Positions 1 through 12,506 of a DNA stretch of 64,000 nt are shown here, one piece after another. Positions within the stretch are counted from its first letter, which is position 1. Every line of letters begins with the position of its first letter. The DNA is from Camellia lanceoleosa (taxonomy: Eukaryota; Streptophyta; Magnoliopsida; Ericales; Theaceae), in contig CM045770.1 in assembly GCA_025200525.1 (NCBI GenBank), positions 135,498,200-135,562,199 of the forward strand, written 5' to 3'. The translations under genes were made by a program, and so were the position numbers. The notes under the pieces are model-generated. The model was not told where the DNA came from. It made no database searches and saw nothing but the letters and a program-made list of their open reading frames with translations.

Positions 1-3000
1 CCTTCACGAGGTATGTGACTAACAACACAGTTGCATCTGTGCATGAGGAATTTGATATCCTCCAGGAGATCTTTAATTTCTAGATCTAGTTCCAGATAGC
101 TAGGCTATTTTCATGTGTAGATGCTTGATTAGAAATCAAAAGATAGGCAACCCCAACAGAGAAATCACCACTGGAGGAGCCAATCCAGTGGGGGTTGTCT
201 CCTAATTCAACAAAAGCAGGGAGATGAATCTGGTAGATGAGGTGCTGTATAGAAAAAGGAAGAATACTGTTGACCCTATCCAAGTCCCAATCCCCTTCCT
301 CATTGATCATATCAGCAACTTTGACATCTTCTTGGGTATGTGGTCCTGGAACAATAGAATCAAGAGGCCCATCTCCACACCACCAATCTTTCCAAAATGA
401 AATATTTTTGCCATTACCAACTATCCATTTGGTACCCTTTGCTAAAATATCCCTAGTCCTCATAATGCTCCTCCAAATTTGTGATGCCTTCTTATTATTA
501 GGCCAGTCTGAAAAAAGAATGGTTATGTAAGTATTTTCCTCTGAGAACCTTGGTCCAAATAGTATCAGTTTCAGAATTTAGCTTCCAACCCAATTTTGCC
601 AATAAGGCTAGGTTTTGGTCTTCAGCCCTTCTAAGACCCAAACCTCTTTCTTGTTTAGATTTACAAACTTGTTTCCAATTTACCAAATGAATTTTCTTCC
701 TTCCTTCAAGATCATCCCATAAGAAATTTCTATTAAGCTTATCAATATGTTTACAAATGCTTTGGGGGAGTTTAGAGGTTTGCATGATATAGGAAGGTAT
801 AGAAGATGACACAAACTGGATCACAGTAGTCCTACCTGCTAGGGATAAAGCCTTAGCTTTCCAAGAGGGCAACTTTTTTTGGATTTTCTCAATGACTCCA
901 TTGTAAATATTTCTGCTAATCCTACTGTGGATAAGGGAAACACCAAGGTATCTACCAAGATCTTGAGTCAGACTTATACCACAAAGTAAACTCAGCTCCT
1001 TAGCTAAATTTCTGTGGATGTTTGGGGAAATGAACATTTTAGACTTTTGCAGGTTGATTTTCTGCCCGAAGATGTAACATAATTCATTCATGGTTTCCAT
1101 GATTGTATCACAGTTAGACTGGTCAGCTATAACAAAGAGAAGGAGGTCATCTACAAAGAATAGATGTGATATGGGTGGACTATGGTTTGAGGCTTTAGGC
1201 CCCTTCCATTTTCCAGCTTCCACCTTCCACCTGCACTCTGATCATATTGGACAGTCGTTCCATGCAAAACACAAACAAATATGGTGAAAGAGGGTCACCT
1301 TGTCTCAAGCCCCTTCCTGGGTTGAAATTATCCATGGTTTCACCATTCCATAAAATAGAAAAGTTCACAGAAGAAACACAAGACATTATAAGATCTATCC
1401 AATGTTGGTTAAGATTGAATTCTTCAAGAGTGGCTTTCAAAAAAGTCCAAGATATTCTATCATAAGCCTTTTCAAGGTCAAGCTTGATAATAAGCCCTCT
1501 ATGCTTACCTTTTTTGTGTCTAAGAGTATGAATCAGTTCTTGAGTAATGATAATATTGTCATGGGTGGATTGACCAGGAATGAAACTGCTTTGAGTAGGG
1601 CTAACAAGATCCTTGAGAAAAGGCCTAATATGGTTCACTAAAATTTTTGACAAAATTTTATAAGAGACATTACAAAAGCTAATAAAGCGAAACTGCTTGA
1701 TAGTCTCAGGCATTGCAGTTTTGGGAATAAGGGCAATAAGGGTTTGATTTACAGCAGGATGTATAGATTTGGATTGGAAGCAATTCTTAATGAAATCACA
1801 AACATTAACCCCAATCACATCTCAAAATTTTTAACAGAAGATAGCTTGAAATCCATCACGCCTAGGGGCTTTGAAAGCACTAATGTTCTTGACAACCTTC
1901 CAAATTTCATCAGTAGAAATGTTTCTCAACAAAAGATTATTTTCATCATGCGAAATTTTATGAGTGGTAATATTGCACCAATGGTCAAAGGTATTAGCAG
2001 GCTCAGAATTGAATAGGGAAGTGAAATAGTTCTGGATATGATTTTTAACTAATAAGGGGTTGTTAATCCACTCACCATGCTTATCTTTCAGTGAATCAAT
2101 TCTTAACTTTTTACGTCTAGTAATGGCAGATGTATGAAAAAACTTAGTGTTTCTCTCACCTTTAGTGATCCAATTCGCTCTAGATTTTTGAAACCAAAGA
2201 ACTTCTTCTTGAAATAGAGTTTTGTTATATTGAACAATGAGATCCTTTTCTAGACGAAACAGGTTATGAGAAAAATAAGAGGAAGAAATTTGAATTTTTT
2301 GAATTCCCTCAATACGAGATAAAAGCCACCTTTTTCTTTTAAAAATGTTACCAAAAACCTCCTTGTTCCAAGTGAGGGAATTGGAAGCAACAGAAAACAA
2401 GTTATCTTGGATAAAAGATGAATGATTCCAAGAAGATTTAACTATATCTTTATAAGTAGGATGCGAAAGCCAAACTACTTCAAAACGAAAGGGACGATTA
2501 ATAGGAGAGAGTTTAGTTATACCTTCAGTATGGACCATAATAGGTGCATGATCTAAATATGTACGAAGGAGATTTCGGACTACTCCTTCAGGAAATGCAG
2601 TTCTCCATTCTACATTGCAGAGAGCTCGATCTAATCTTTCCATAGTATTAGCCATTCCCTGGCTATTGTTGGACCAAGTAAATTTCGGTCATGAGCAACC
2701 AATGTCCATAAGTCCACAGCGGTTAATATTATCAAGAAACTTTCTGCATTGGTAGTTCTGATTGTTTTGGAAATAACTTCTTCGTTCATTCTGCCCCATG
2801 ATATCATTGAAATCACCTGCAATAAGCCAAGGCCTAATCATTGAGCTTGAAGTGTTCTCTAGATCATTCCAGAGGTTTTGACGAATGCCAGGATTAGGAC
2901 TGGCATAGACTGCAACAAGAACCCATTCTTCAAAACTCTCACATTTCACAGTAGCTTGAATAAGTTGGGAGTTGGCAATATGTGCACTAACAGAGACTTG

Positions 3001-3327
3001 GGTAGGATCCTAAATTAGCCATATACCGCCAACTCGCCCAACAGGGTCAACAATGATAGAGGCAGTATACCCCAACTAATTGAAAAAGAGACCTATGGAA
3101 CTAAAAAGGACTTTTGTTTCAAATAGAGCCACAGCATTAGGGTAATGAAGTCTAACGAGTTCTCTGAAATTTTGCCTGAAGATTTTATTGCCAGCTCCCC
3201 GACAGTTCCATAGCATAACATTCATGGATGAACAATTAGGAAGATTAGGTAATGGGTCTGAACTAGTCAGGCCAATATAATCACACACAATCTTCTTAGA
3301 TAGCTCTGATGGCCTTAGAGCTGCCAT
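1..3327 (-). pseudogene. LINE-A ORF2: endonuclease-reverse transcriptase, broken
   Basis: This is the polyprotein that nicks target DNA and reverse-transcribes the LINE RNA. Going down the minus strand: an APE-like endonuclease start (MLWNCRGAG near 3215, then GDFNDIMG near 2815), a linker, the reverse transcriptase (LDLEKAYD near 1480; catalytic box FFVDDLLLF near 1150) and a zf-RVT-like region (FWKDWWCGDGPLD near 390). The last bases of the window, in minus sense, read EDIKFLMHRCNC followed by HIPRE, resembling the end of an RNase H domain; this lies very close to zf-RVT and suggests an internal deletion near position 86. Breaks include a stop near 3076, a TAG near 3017, a TGA in the endonuclease near 2690, two stops near 1820-1832, a frameshift near 1200 and another near 465-500. 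The start at 3327 is the first methionine before the endonuclease. Family identity is secure; activity is not expected. Confidence 0.9.
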
Positions 3328-3737
3328 CTATGTTGCTTGCAGTGGTCTTCCGCCCACGCTCTCCCACTTGGGCTCGATGTTCAGCCTTATCTCTTCGATC
3401 CACCATTCTACGTTTACTAGGTGAATGGCTTTGCTCTCTGGTTCAAGGTATGATCCCACCAAGCTGTGTCTCATTCAGGTAGTTTGAGCTACTGGTATCT
3501 CCGGATCCTCGGTGGTGCTGAAGGTGCTCATTGTTTCTATCAGGTGGTTTATGTTTTAACTCAAAACTAACGGATAAGGTTTGAGGATTTCCAGTGGAGG
3601 GTGAAAGAGAGATGAAATCAAGAATTTGGGCTGTGGCGGGGTTGAATGGTAATAAAGAAAAGTTAGGTGGATAAATATCTGCCATCATAATAGTAAAGTC
3701 ATCACCAGTAGCTTGCACTAGGCTAGGAATGGGGCTA
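3328..3737 (-). other. LINE-A ORF1-ORF2 spacer, part beside ORF2
   Basis: Sequence between ORF2 and the solo LTR, continued across it at 6164-6263. A 107-codon minus-strand reading frame at 3443-3766 runs into the LTR and resembles no family I know. The last five bases, GGCTA at 3733-3737, are one copy of the target-site duplication made by the solo LTR's parent element. Confidence 0.5.
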
Positions 3738-6163
3738 TGTAATAACCCCGATCCGCAATTAGCCACTAATCGGTAATTAAAAATGTTAATTAAGTGGATA
3801 AAATAAATTATGGGTTTATTATGTAATTTGCATGATCTTTGTCTTTCTATCTGTTACTTGTAGAAATATCTGTCTGGAATTCCGCTTTAATATGAAAATT
3901 GAAAGCTTTATCAGCATCCGAAATTGAAATTAGTTACATGAATATGTTATTCGGAATTTTTAGAACCATGTAGCAGATTTTATTAAAAATTGATTCAGAA
4001 CGATTCATTAAGTTGCGTTTGGCAAGCCTTATGTACTAATTAATGTGTTATGGCATCATGACTATATATGTGACCCTTTAAGCTTATTCTTGAGTTCATT
4101 TCCCTCATTCCTTGAGTGCAAAATTCTGAGAACTTATTTTAGAGAGAGAGGGAGTACAATTCTAGAGAGAGGGAAGGAGAAATTCAAGGTAAAGTGGAGG
4201 ATTTTGCTAGAATAGCTCAAGATTGTGCAAGTATCTAGCTAATTGAAGGCTTTTGGTGATCATTTAATCTATAATTCATGAAGAATTTGTGTTATAAAGA
4301 TGCATTCATGGAGTTGTTATGATCATTGCATGTATTTTACATATGATTGTCAAGACGATGGAGAATTTGATTATAATTTCACATGCATGTATATATATGT
4401 AGGGGTTTGTCATTTGAGTTTGATTTTGAGCATCTAAGTTGTTATCATAAGTTATTTGGCACATGCATGTATAATTCATCATGTTTTAAAGCTTAAATTC
4501 ATGTTTTGAAAAGGATTTTCCCTCATGCATGGAGCCTTTGAGCTCAATTTTGTTTGAGGAAAAGAGTTTATAAACCTTATATATATGGAAGTTTGAACTC
4601 AATTTTAGCTAAATCCATGAGTCTTGAGCTAAGGGTTTGTAAATGATCATATATTTGTGTCTTAGAAAAGTTTTCCGAGTGTTTTGATCAAGCTTCGCAT
4701 GAGTGAAGCCATTAAAATTGCATTTTGAAGCTCAAACTCTATTTTTGGTAACCCAGAATTTCACAGTCCGCTCGAGCGAGGAAACCTGTGCTCGAGCGGA
4801 GAATGCGAGCCCTCAGTATTTTTGTAGGCATGAGCGCTTCGCTCAAGCGACCACTTGGACGCTCGAGCGAACCCCTTTGTGTATTGTTGATCCACTCGAG
4901 CGTGGATTGAGACCAACCAGTACTTTTTCCAAGTTTGCAGGCCGCTCGAGCGAAGGAAGTTATGCTCGAGCGACCCATCACATGTTTGCATGTCTGCTCG
5001 AGCGAGGAAAGCTACGCTGGAGCGGGGACCTTGTTTTTAGAAATTTTACTAAGTGTTTCAATTCACATTTTGGCATCCTCATTGCATCTTAGGCATTCCA
5101 AAGCCTTAATTAAGCCATAGTAATGAGGTTATGGATTAGGAACACACTAAGAAAGGAATGTACTAAGTTAAAAAATTGCAGGTGTGTGTGTGTTTTAGCA
5201 TTGTGATAAGAAAGAATAAGAATCAACGTATCGAAAGCTAAGCCGCATTTGGCCAAGTACATGTGTAATGATAAGATATGTTTGTGTTATATACCTTGGT
5301 ATTTGTAGGTCAACGTCCGAGGATTGATTGACCATTTACGGGAACCACTGTGAGTAACATTTCTGTAAAGATATGTTCATATGAATTATGTTTCAAATGT
5401 TATATGTTAAGTTATTATTTCTGACATGCTATCTGTTTACGTAAACGAATGTTCCATGTTTGAAATTTATTATGGCATCTATAGATAGTCCCAAGTCATG
5501 GGGGACAGCATGATAATGCGGGTCCATGACATACATGGCATTTACGAGATCTCGTTAGCCACTTTATTGTGGTGTTATACGTTTAATCGGTATCCGGAAC
5601 CGATTACTCTAGTCGGAAGACGATTTGTGATGTGTTCTATGGGATGTACCATTATTATGTTCAGATACAAGAATGTTTATGCTATGATCTGTTTTGCGCT
5701 TATGACATGTTCGGATTTCGTTCACTAACCCCTTTACGTTAATGTTATTCACTGGGCTTTAGCTCATTGTGTGTATATATATGTATAAGTGGAGCCTGAA
5801 GGCTTTTGTCTGGATCTGTGTTCTGTTGTCAGCCAACCATTGTGCCTCACGTGGAGGTTCCCGAAGCGTTTTATGTGTTAAGTTCCGATCGTTTCCGTAT
5901 ATGAAACTTGTTAGTTTTGTTGGCTGTACTTAAGATACTTTAATGTGTGTGGGTATAATGTATGAATGACTACTGAATGCATATATAAAGTTTCAAATAT
6001 TCCGTTTCATATAAGTCAGCACAGCTCATTGGACAATTATATTTATGTATTTGCTTTCGCTAGCCCTTCAATTTTGCTAATCAGTTCTGAGGCCTTCGGT
6101 AATCCAAGGATTACTGGCCGGTTACAATGCTAAATCTATAGGGGCGGGTTTGGGGTCGTGACA
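3738..6163 (+). mobile_element. Solo LTR 1 (Ty3-type family), 2426 bp, inserted in LINE-A
   Basis: Begins TGTAATAACCCCG and ends GGTTTGGGGTCGTGACA, the TG...CA ends of an LTR. It is flanked by perfect 5-bp duplications GGCTA (3733-3737 and 6164-6168), and LINE-A resumes on the far side. No primer binding site, polypurine tract or pol lies between the duplications, so it is a single LTR left by LTR-LTR recombination. The same family recurs at 48912-51540 (same strand) and 38859-41387 (opposite strand); all share the terminal block with ACTGGCCGGTTAC and GGGCGGGTTTGG. Plus orientation is inferred from resemblance of the TGTAATAACC end to Ty3 LTR starts and is provisional. It carries no credible gene; the 76-codon ORF at 5498-5728 has no recognisable domain. 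Confidence 0.93.
4767..5025. repeat. Array of CGCTCGAGCG palindromes in solo LTR 1
   Basis: About seven to nine perfect or one-off copies of a 10-bp palindrome centred on CTCGAG (for example CCGCTCGAGCGAGG), irregularly spaced by roughly 20-50 bp within an otherwise AT-rich LTR. The same motif forms denser arrays in solo LTR 2 (49908-50227) and scattered copies in both chromovirus LTRs. It creates overlapping open frames rich in RSSE and ERS on both strands; these are by-products, not proteins. Confidence 0.85.
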
Positions 6164-6263
6164 GGCTAGCTGCAGTATTCTCAGGTCTTGCTTGTGCTGC
6201 ACCAGTTGTGGTCTTGTCTTTGTTGAGTTGTTTTCCATCTTGTTGTCTTTCAAAATAGATTCT

Positions 6264-7616
6264 CTATGCTACATTAGGATTGCCTGCCTCGCTAGATGAT
6301 TCTTTTCCATATGCACCTTCCATATTAGGGCCCATTGGGTTTTTATGCTTGGCTCGATCTGTAGTTCCTTCCCTGTGTCTATTCTTAGCAAGAGGCCCAA
6401 ACCTATTAGCAGATCTTCTAACACTAGCAGTGCTAGGTCTAGGTTGCCTACCAGTGACATTGGTTCGATTGTTTCTTCTGTTCACTAACATCCAAGGCCC
6501 AAACTCTTCAGAGTGTTCTGTGCCCGAGGCAATTTGTTTCCCTGAGGAGCTAGCCGTTGGAGTTGGATTGGACCCAATATCATGACCGTTAGCTATAGCT
6601 TTTGAATTCCTTTTCACCAACTCCGGCACCGGCTTGCTGCTGCAGTACTCTTTCCGGTGTCTAACTTTACCACACTGAAAGCAAAAATAATGTAAATGTT
6701 CATATTCCATTATATATGTATATTTACCTATAGCAAATCTCGAAATTAATGGCTTTGTGAGATCCACTTCCACACATACACATGCATATCTTTCCCGAAC
6801 AGACATAACAGTATTTAGATTGATCTTAAGGGGTTTTCCAATGGCTTTAGCTATGTGGAAAAGTACTTTCTCGTTGTAGTATTCAATGAGAAGTTATGGA
6901 AATCGAACCCATAAAGCCGTAGCTACTTCTTCAACCTCAGATGGTTTGAAGTCAGGCTCCCATCTTCTGACCGTTAAATAGTGGTCCATTATGATCCAAG
7001 GGCCCTCTGTGTACACTCTGCCACAATCATATCGCATTTCAAATTTGATTAGGAAGAATTCCAGGCCCAGATCAGTTGCTTCAAAATCCCCTTGTAATCC
7101 CCAAACCTTATTGAGTTTGGAGACTAGAAATTTATACCCTAGCATTTTCCCAAGCAATCTGACTATCAGGCAATCTTTCCATGGCTTACGAATGTCCTTA
7201 ATGAGACACGAGAGAAGTTTGATTTTGGGGATATGAGGCCCTAGACCAACAGTCTGAGAAGGATCAGCTTCCTCCTTATCCTCGTTATCTTCCTTATCAG
7301 TGAGAAGGTCATCATCCGACAGCCTCTCCAAATCGAGATCAAAAGCTTTCTCGTTGGTCTTTGAAGAAGTGAGAGCTTGTTTGAAAGACTTCTTTGTTTG
7401 TTCCTCTGTCATATTTTGAGTCGAGTCATTCATACCTTGATCGACAAAAATTTGATTCTCTGTTGTAGCTTCGATTGAGTCGTTCATAACTTGATTAGCA
7501 GTGCTCTCGGACAAGTTTTTGATCTTCTTGGTGCTTTGTACCAGATGATCTTTTTCTTCTAACGATCGGTCTGTTTGGTTGTCAATTGGGTGTGCAAGAG
7601 CTGAGGCTTCGAGCAT
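6264..7616 (-). pseudogene. LINE-A ORF1: DUF4283 and CCHC zinc-knuckle protein, one premature stop
   Basis: ORF1 proteins of plant L1 elements bind the element RNA. The frame opens at 7616 with an acidic N-terminal stretch, then a DUF4283 domain (VRLLGKMLGYKFLVSKL near 7160, ending VATALWVRFP near 6900) and a CCHC knuckle, CFQCGKVRHRKEYC (C-x2-C-x4-H-x4-C), near 6650-6690. The two halves, 7616-6894 and 6806-6264, are in the same frame: a single stop at 6894-6896 separates them and readable sequence (IEYYNEKVLFHIAKAIGKP) continues across. It ends at 6264. One nonsense change makes this the best preserved ORF of LINE-A. The LTR insertion lies about 100 bp downstream. Confidence 0.88.
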
Positions 7617-8236
7617 TTTCTTTCTCTCTAAAGATGCTTAAATTAAAAATTTGCACTTTCCCTCTATATGAGTTAAACTTATGAATAATTTGTATTTTAA
7701 GTAAATCTCAGGAAATATATTTATAATTTATCCAAAATTTTTAAACTTAAATAAATTTATGTTTAACAACTTGAAAATTAAACTAATTTTGTAGTGAATT
7801 GCACACCGATAATTTTCGGTATATGAATGTATGAGTCATCAGAGTTTAAGGTGGTGCATAAAGATTTGTGTCGGACACGTGTTCGGCGTTACTGCTCTCT
7901 ACAACGCCACGTATCATGGGGCCGCCTCTAAAATAATGTTGGTCTCCTAACCCACAAACAAACCCCCCAATAAACTTAAAGATTTCATTAGGTATGTAAT
8001 CATCAATTTTGATTTTCTTTTTTATTTAATTTTGTACGATTTTAATTATCAATATTTAAATTACATTAATTTAGTGGTCCTGTAGCACTGTGAGATTTTA
8101 TATTTAATTTTTAAGAGTTTAATATTTTTTATGGTTGATTTATTTATTTCCTATTATGAAAGTCATATATGATTAGCAATAGTTATTGTTGGGCTCATTA
8201 GTTATTAGATTTTATTAACTTTCTAATTATTGTGAA
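7617..8236. other. AT-rich region upstream of LINE-A ORF1
   Basis: No gene seen. The part next to 7616 probably includes the LINE-A 5' UTR; its boundary cannot be fixed without the matching target-site duplication. A short GC-richer patch lies at about 7870-7930. Confidence 0.4.
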
Positions 8237-10632
8237 TTAGTAAAAACTCGTGCTATGCACAGCATGTGAAAAAATTAATAAAATATATTTATATAAAATA
8301 ATATAAATAGTTAGATTTTTGTATGTAAATTATGATCATTAAAAAAAATATATATATATATATATTATGACTTACAATTTAAGTTTTACAATTTTATCAC
8401 AATTTATGTATCAATTTTTAATTTATTATAGCTTCAATAATGTAACTTTAACCTCTTGTTAAAGTTATAAATTTGGGTGCGTTAAACCCAAACAACTCGA
8501 GTCAAGCCTGTAGATTTGTAAAGATTGTGTAACATAATTTTTAATTCGATGAGAATCTATATAAAATTTAAAAATTCGAATAAATTTGAATGAACTTGAA
8601 CAGAGATACCAAATAACCTAACCAATCGAAACAAAATTATATATATAAATATATAAAATTATTTGCTATTTTTTTTTCCATAATAAATAAGACTTATTAA
8701 AAATTTAATATTAATGAACAAAAGTAAATACACCTTTTAGAAATAGATCATCGAATAAGTTGATATTAAAAATATTATATTTTATAATGGCATAAAATAA
8801 TTTAAATATGATTTTTCAAAAATTATTTTTAATTTAAAAAATATTATTAAATATTTAAATATAATAAAATTAAATTTCTACAAAATAAAAGTATCTGTAT
8901 AAAAATAAAAAAAAAACTAAAAAGAAAATTTAAAATAGTATTCTCATTTGATTTGAAAATAATTATAGATGGCCAATAAATTATCACCTATAATCTTTAT
9001 TTATTTTTAAATAAAAAATGATATTTCGCAAACCATCACTTTTATTAGGAAAATAACATTTATTTCAATTTGTTTTAGCAAAACTCACTTTTTAGCAATT
9101 TGAGCCAAAAAATTTTCATTTTTTATTTTAGTTTATTTAATTGACAACTAAGATTAAAAAAAAAATAAAACAGGAACTACCATGTTTCTCAAGTGTTAAA
9201 AAAGTCTAGATAAGCAATAAGAAAAAAATTTGAGACCCACAAAAAAAATCCACAATTGTATCCACAATGATGTGGTATTATATGTATCAACTCTTAATTT
9301 GTTATACACTCAATGGCATGGGACCAAACTCCCTTATCACATCATTGTGAGTGAAAATATGGGTCTGTAACATTGCAGAAACAATAAATTATTACATGTA
9401 ACTCTTTTTTTTAATTTTTTTTTTATCATTTTTAATAAATAAATAAATAATTGTTTATTTTTATTTGATTTTAACAAAAGTCACTTATTAACTATTTAAG
9501 CAAAAAAATTTTTTTTTTATTTTAATTCGTTTAATTGACAATTGAGATAAAAAATATTATAATAATAATAATAGAATTCATTATGTTTGACAATTGTTAA
9601 AAAAGTCATTCATTTTTTTTAATATTTTTGTATTTTGTTAAAAAGAATATTTGCATTAAAAAAAATTATTGTTTTAAGTCCTTATAGTTTAGAAGGATAT
9701 AATTTTTTTTTATAAAATTTAAAACCAAAAATGACAAAAACTAAAACTATAAACTTTTAATAGTGATTAGTAATTTGAATATGTGTATTTAATAACATAT
9801 TATATTTAGACTAATAATATTATGATACATTATTATGACACATGTGAATATTGATCTCATTCTAATTGTAGTAACATAATTTAAAAAAGAATTTAAATTC
9901 AAAATTTTATTTTATAATTTAATAAAAGTTGCATAAATTAAGGAATTAATATTGATCTTATTTTGGTAACATAATTTAAGGAAGAATCTAAATTTAAAAT
10001 TAATTTATAAACCAATCATATTGTGACACATATTAACAAAAATTAAACAAAATCAAAAATCAAAAAAAAAAAAGGAATTGCAACTTTAAGTTTTAATAAG
10101 ATGACAACGTTTTTCAATTATAATAACATATAGCTTTTGTATGAAATTTTGAAACTCTCATAAAACATTTTTATGATATCTCTTCTTAAAAACATTTTTT
10201 TGTAAAATATATAAATAATCTCAACGTCACTATTATTGTTCCTAAATACAAAAACTATGAGCTAATTATGATAATTTTAAATTTGTATTTAAAACTTATA
10301 AATCATGAGATAGATCATTATAAATTTAAATTTATATTGTGCCAATTTTATATTTAAATTAATAGATTGCTTTCCATATTTGATGACCTTTAAATTTGAA
10401 TTTTGAAATGAATTAGTATATTTTTCATTTTTTTTAGATTTATATAATTTTCATTTGAAAGTTATAAATCAAGGGATATTAATTTTTATTTATTTTAGCT
10501 TGAATAAGAGTTAGCCAATAGAAGATTTTTTAATTTTTCAAAATCAAAAAATTATGAAATTTAAATTGTGAATTTGGAGCTCCCACAAGGTTTGTGGGTT
10601 AGAAATCTCATTTTCCTTATATAATATATAGA
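8237..10632 (-). mobile_element. Probable non-autonomous Helitron
   Basis: In minus sense the right end reads TCTATATATTATATAAGG, the TC start typical of plant Helitrons, and the left end reads GTGCATAGCAC then GAGTTTTTACTAA: a short hairpin about 13 nt before a terminal CTAA (CTRR). The flanking bases are A and T in the correct order for insertion into an AT dinucleotide (10633 and 8236). There are no terminal inverted repeats or target duplication, as expected. The interior is very AT-rich with no Rep/helicase ORF, so it would depend on helicase from elsewhere. The 5' end could shift by 4 bp because GATA is repeated there. Confidence 0.55.
8997..9612. repeat. Diverged internal duplication inside the Helitron candidate
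   Basis: Two diverged direct copies (about 8997-9216 and 9418-9612) share an ordered set of landmarks: TTAGCAA or TTTAAGCAAA, TTTAATTGACAA, ATGTTT and GTTAAAAAAGTC. The offset is about 400 bp. Low complexity makes the exact limits uncertain. Confidence 0.5.
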
Positions 10633-10910
10633 TAGATAGAATAGTGGTATGTTTGATGATATAAATATAAGTATTTCTCATAGTATAATTATTCTCCTAT
10701 CTATTGACAAATATATATATATATATATATAACTTATTTTAATTTGATCTTAATATTTAAATTATATCACTTTGATCCCCAATATGTAAAAAGTATTTCA
10801 ATTTGATTTTACAACCAAATTTTGTCGATGAACATTATACAGATAATGTTCTAGAAACTAAAATTGTAATTGTTTTTTAAGTATATAAAAGTTCTAGATC
10901 ATAAATTGTC
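10633..10910. other. AT-rich spacer with an (AT)n tract
   Basis: Contains an (AT)n microsatellite at about 10710-10730 and nothing else recognisable. Its last nine bases, TAAATTGTC, are the left target-site duplication of the next element. Confidence 0.5.
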
Positions 10911-11875
10911 GGGTGAATTATATTAACAGTCCCTATAATTTGGGGTTTGTATCACTTTGATCAATAACCTTTCAATTGTAATACATTTAATCATGAATGT
11001 TGAATCTCGTTCTAAATAAGGACAATTGAAGGCATTATTATCCCATTTGAAAGCAAAGTCATCATACAACTTATGTTGTTTGTGTTAGTTAACATATATG
11101 TTGTTTGAAATATAATGGCTTTTTTTTTTAATGAATAATTTTTGAACTTATTTTGTTATAAAGTTCTGTTTGGTTTGGTTTTCAAAATCTATTTTTAGAA
11201 AAATTTTCTATGAAACTAAAAATTAAACTGGTGAAAAAAAAATTAAAACACATCATTTTTATATAATTTTATCTTTTTGGAGGTAGAAATAATCTTTTTA
11301 AATAATTTTTTTATATTTATTTTCATTACATTAGTTTTTTTTTTTTTAAAAATCAAATATGACGACAACTTTAATATTGTTATCAAACTAATCCATTAAA
11401 CCAAAAAATTTAAAACTAAAAACATTTTATATATTAAACATATCGATTATACATTAAAAGCTTAATAACTATCCAAAAATATCTGTTAACAACAAATATA
11501 ACCATTTAAAAATATCAATAAAAAAATCACTCATTACATGATCATTATCCAAACACATACTAAAAATTAATTTTGGTAAAACCAAATAAAATAAATAAAA
11601 ATGTAAAAGATTTATCATTTTTATATAATTTTATATTTGGTGAGTAGAAATAATTTTTTTAAATTAAAAAATATTTTTTTGACATTTAGTTTTATCAAAC
11701 TAGTTTATATTTTATCAAATTAATGACTTTACCCTTGAAATAGAGTAACAATGTCTTCAGTTGTCCATATTTGAAACGTAATTCAAAATTTAAAGTCAAA
11801 TATATCACAATTGAAAGGTTAAGGACCAAAGTGATACAAGTCCTAAACTACAGCGATCGTTAGTATAATTCACCC
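10911..11875. mobile_element. Mutator-like MITE with long terminal inverted repeats, 965 bp
   Basis: The two ends are long inverted repeats. The left starts GGGTGAATTATATTAACAG and the reverse complement of the right starts GGGTGAATTATACTAACG; similarity extends about 150 bp, including TGTATCACTTTG and ACCTTTCAATTGT. Nine-bp flanks match at 7 of 9 positions (TAAATTGTC at 10902-10910, TAAATTATT at 11876-11884), the duplication length of Mutator-like elements. The AT-rich centre has no transposase. Superfamily rests on duplication length and long TIRs. Confidence 0.75.
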
Positions 11876-12188
11876 TAAATTATTTTTAGTAATTCAATTA
11901 CTTTTTTAGAAATATAAAAAAAAGTTAATTTTCACACAAAATAAAAACAATAGTTGTTTTAGAATTTTGGAAGTTTATTATTTATTTATTTATTTATTAA
12001 GCACCCATGAAAATATTTTGTATTAATTTAAGGACAACTAAAATATATTTTTTAGGGTGATTCTATTTACATATCACATAAAGACTCAGTACACACCACA
12101 TATATTTTGAATTTTTTGACTTTTCCTCAATACACCCCATTAATTTTTGTATAATACCAAAATAACCCTGTCATCTTCCCAAACTTTT

Positions 12189-12219
12189 AAACCCTAATCC
12201 TAACCCTAACCCTAACCCT
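12189..12219. repeat. Telo-box and short telomere-like repeat
   Basis: AAACCCTAA (12189-12197) followed by about three CCTAAC units. AAACCCTAA is a known plant promoter element; the short run is not a telomere. It supports a captured promoter or 5' UTR in this element. Confidence 0.6.
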
Positions 12220-12456
12220 CGTTGACCACCACTGCCTCTCACCGGCACCGTTTCCTCCCAACCTCTCTCAACCTCCTATTGTCGTCGCCCCTCCCCAGTA
12301 TCTTTTCCTTCTTGCCGTTGCTTCCTCCTTTCTAACCTCCATTATCTTGCTTCACAACCCCTTCCTGTCTTCAATGCCTCCTACCACCACTACCGTCACA
12401 ACCCCCTTCTCTTCAGTTGCGATCACTAGATCATGATCTCTCTCCCATCTTTGATT

Positions 12457-12461
12457 TCTCT

Positions 12462-12502
<41 letters not shown>
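12457..12502. repeat. (CT)n microsatellite
   Basis: Long CT run, slightly interrupted at its left end. The 61-codon minus ORF (12352-12537) rich in Arg-Glu that crosses it is a by-product of the repeat. Confidence 0.9.

Positions 12503-12506
<4 letters not shown>

Larger units (their letters stand above)
1..7616 (-). mobile_element. LINE-A: L1-type non-LTR retrotransposon, 3' end beyond the window
   Basis: Reading on the minus strand, ORF1 (DUF4283 plus zinc knuckle, 7616 to 6264) is followed by ORF2 (endonuclease, reverse transcriptase, zf-RVT, from about 3327 down to the left edge). This order is that of plant L1 LINEs. The element is broken between ORF1 and ORF2 by a solo LTR at 3738-6163. 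The poly(A) tail and 3' target-site duplication lie outside the window, so insertion boundaries cannot be proven, and the exact 5' end upstream of 7616 is not visible. Both ORFs carry stops or frameshifts, so this copy is dead. Confidence 0.9.

Noticed and set aside
4703..5120. Overlapping ORFs on both strands, also at 49731-50394
   Set aside because: Composition is dictated by CGCTCGAGCG repeats in LTRs; no domain and no conservation between LTR copies.
12189..12219. Interstitial telomere
   Set aside because: Only a few CCTAAC units; too short, and it sits in a promoter-like context where a telo-box is a better explanation.
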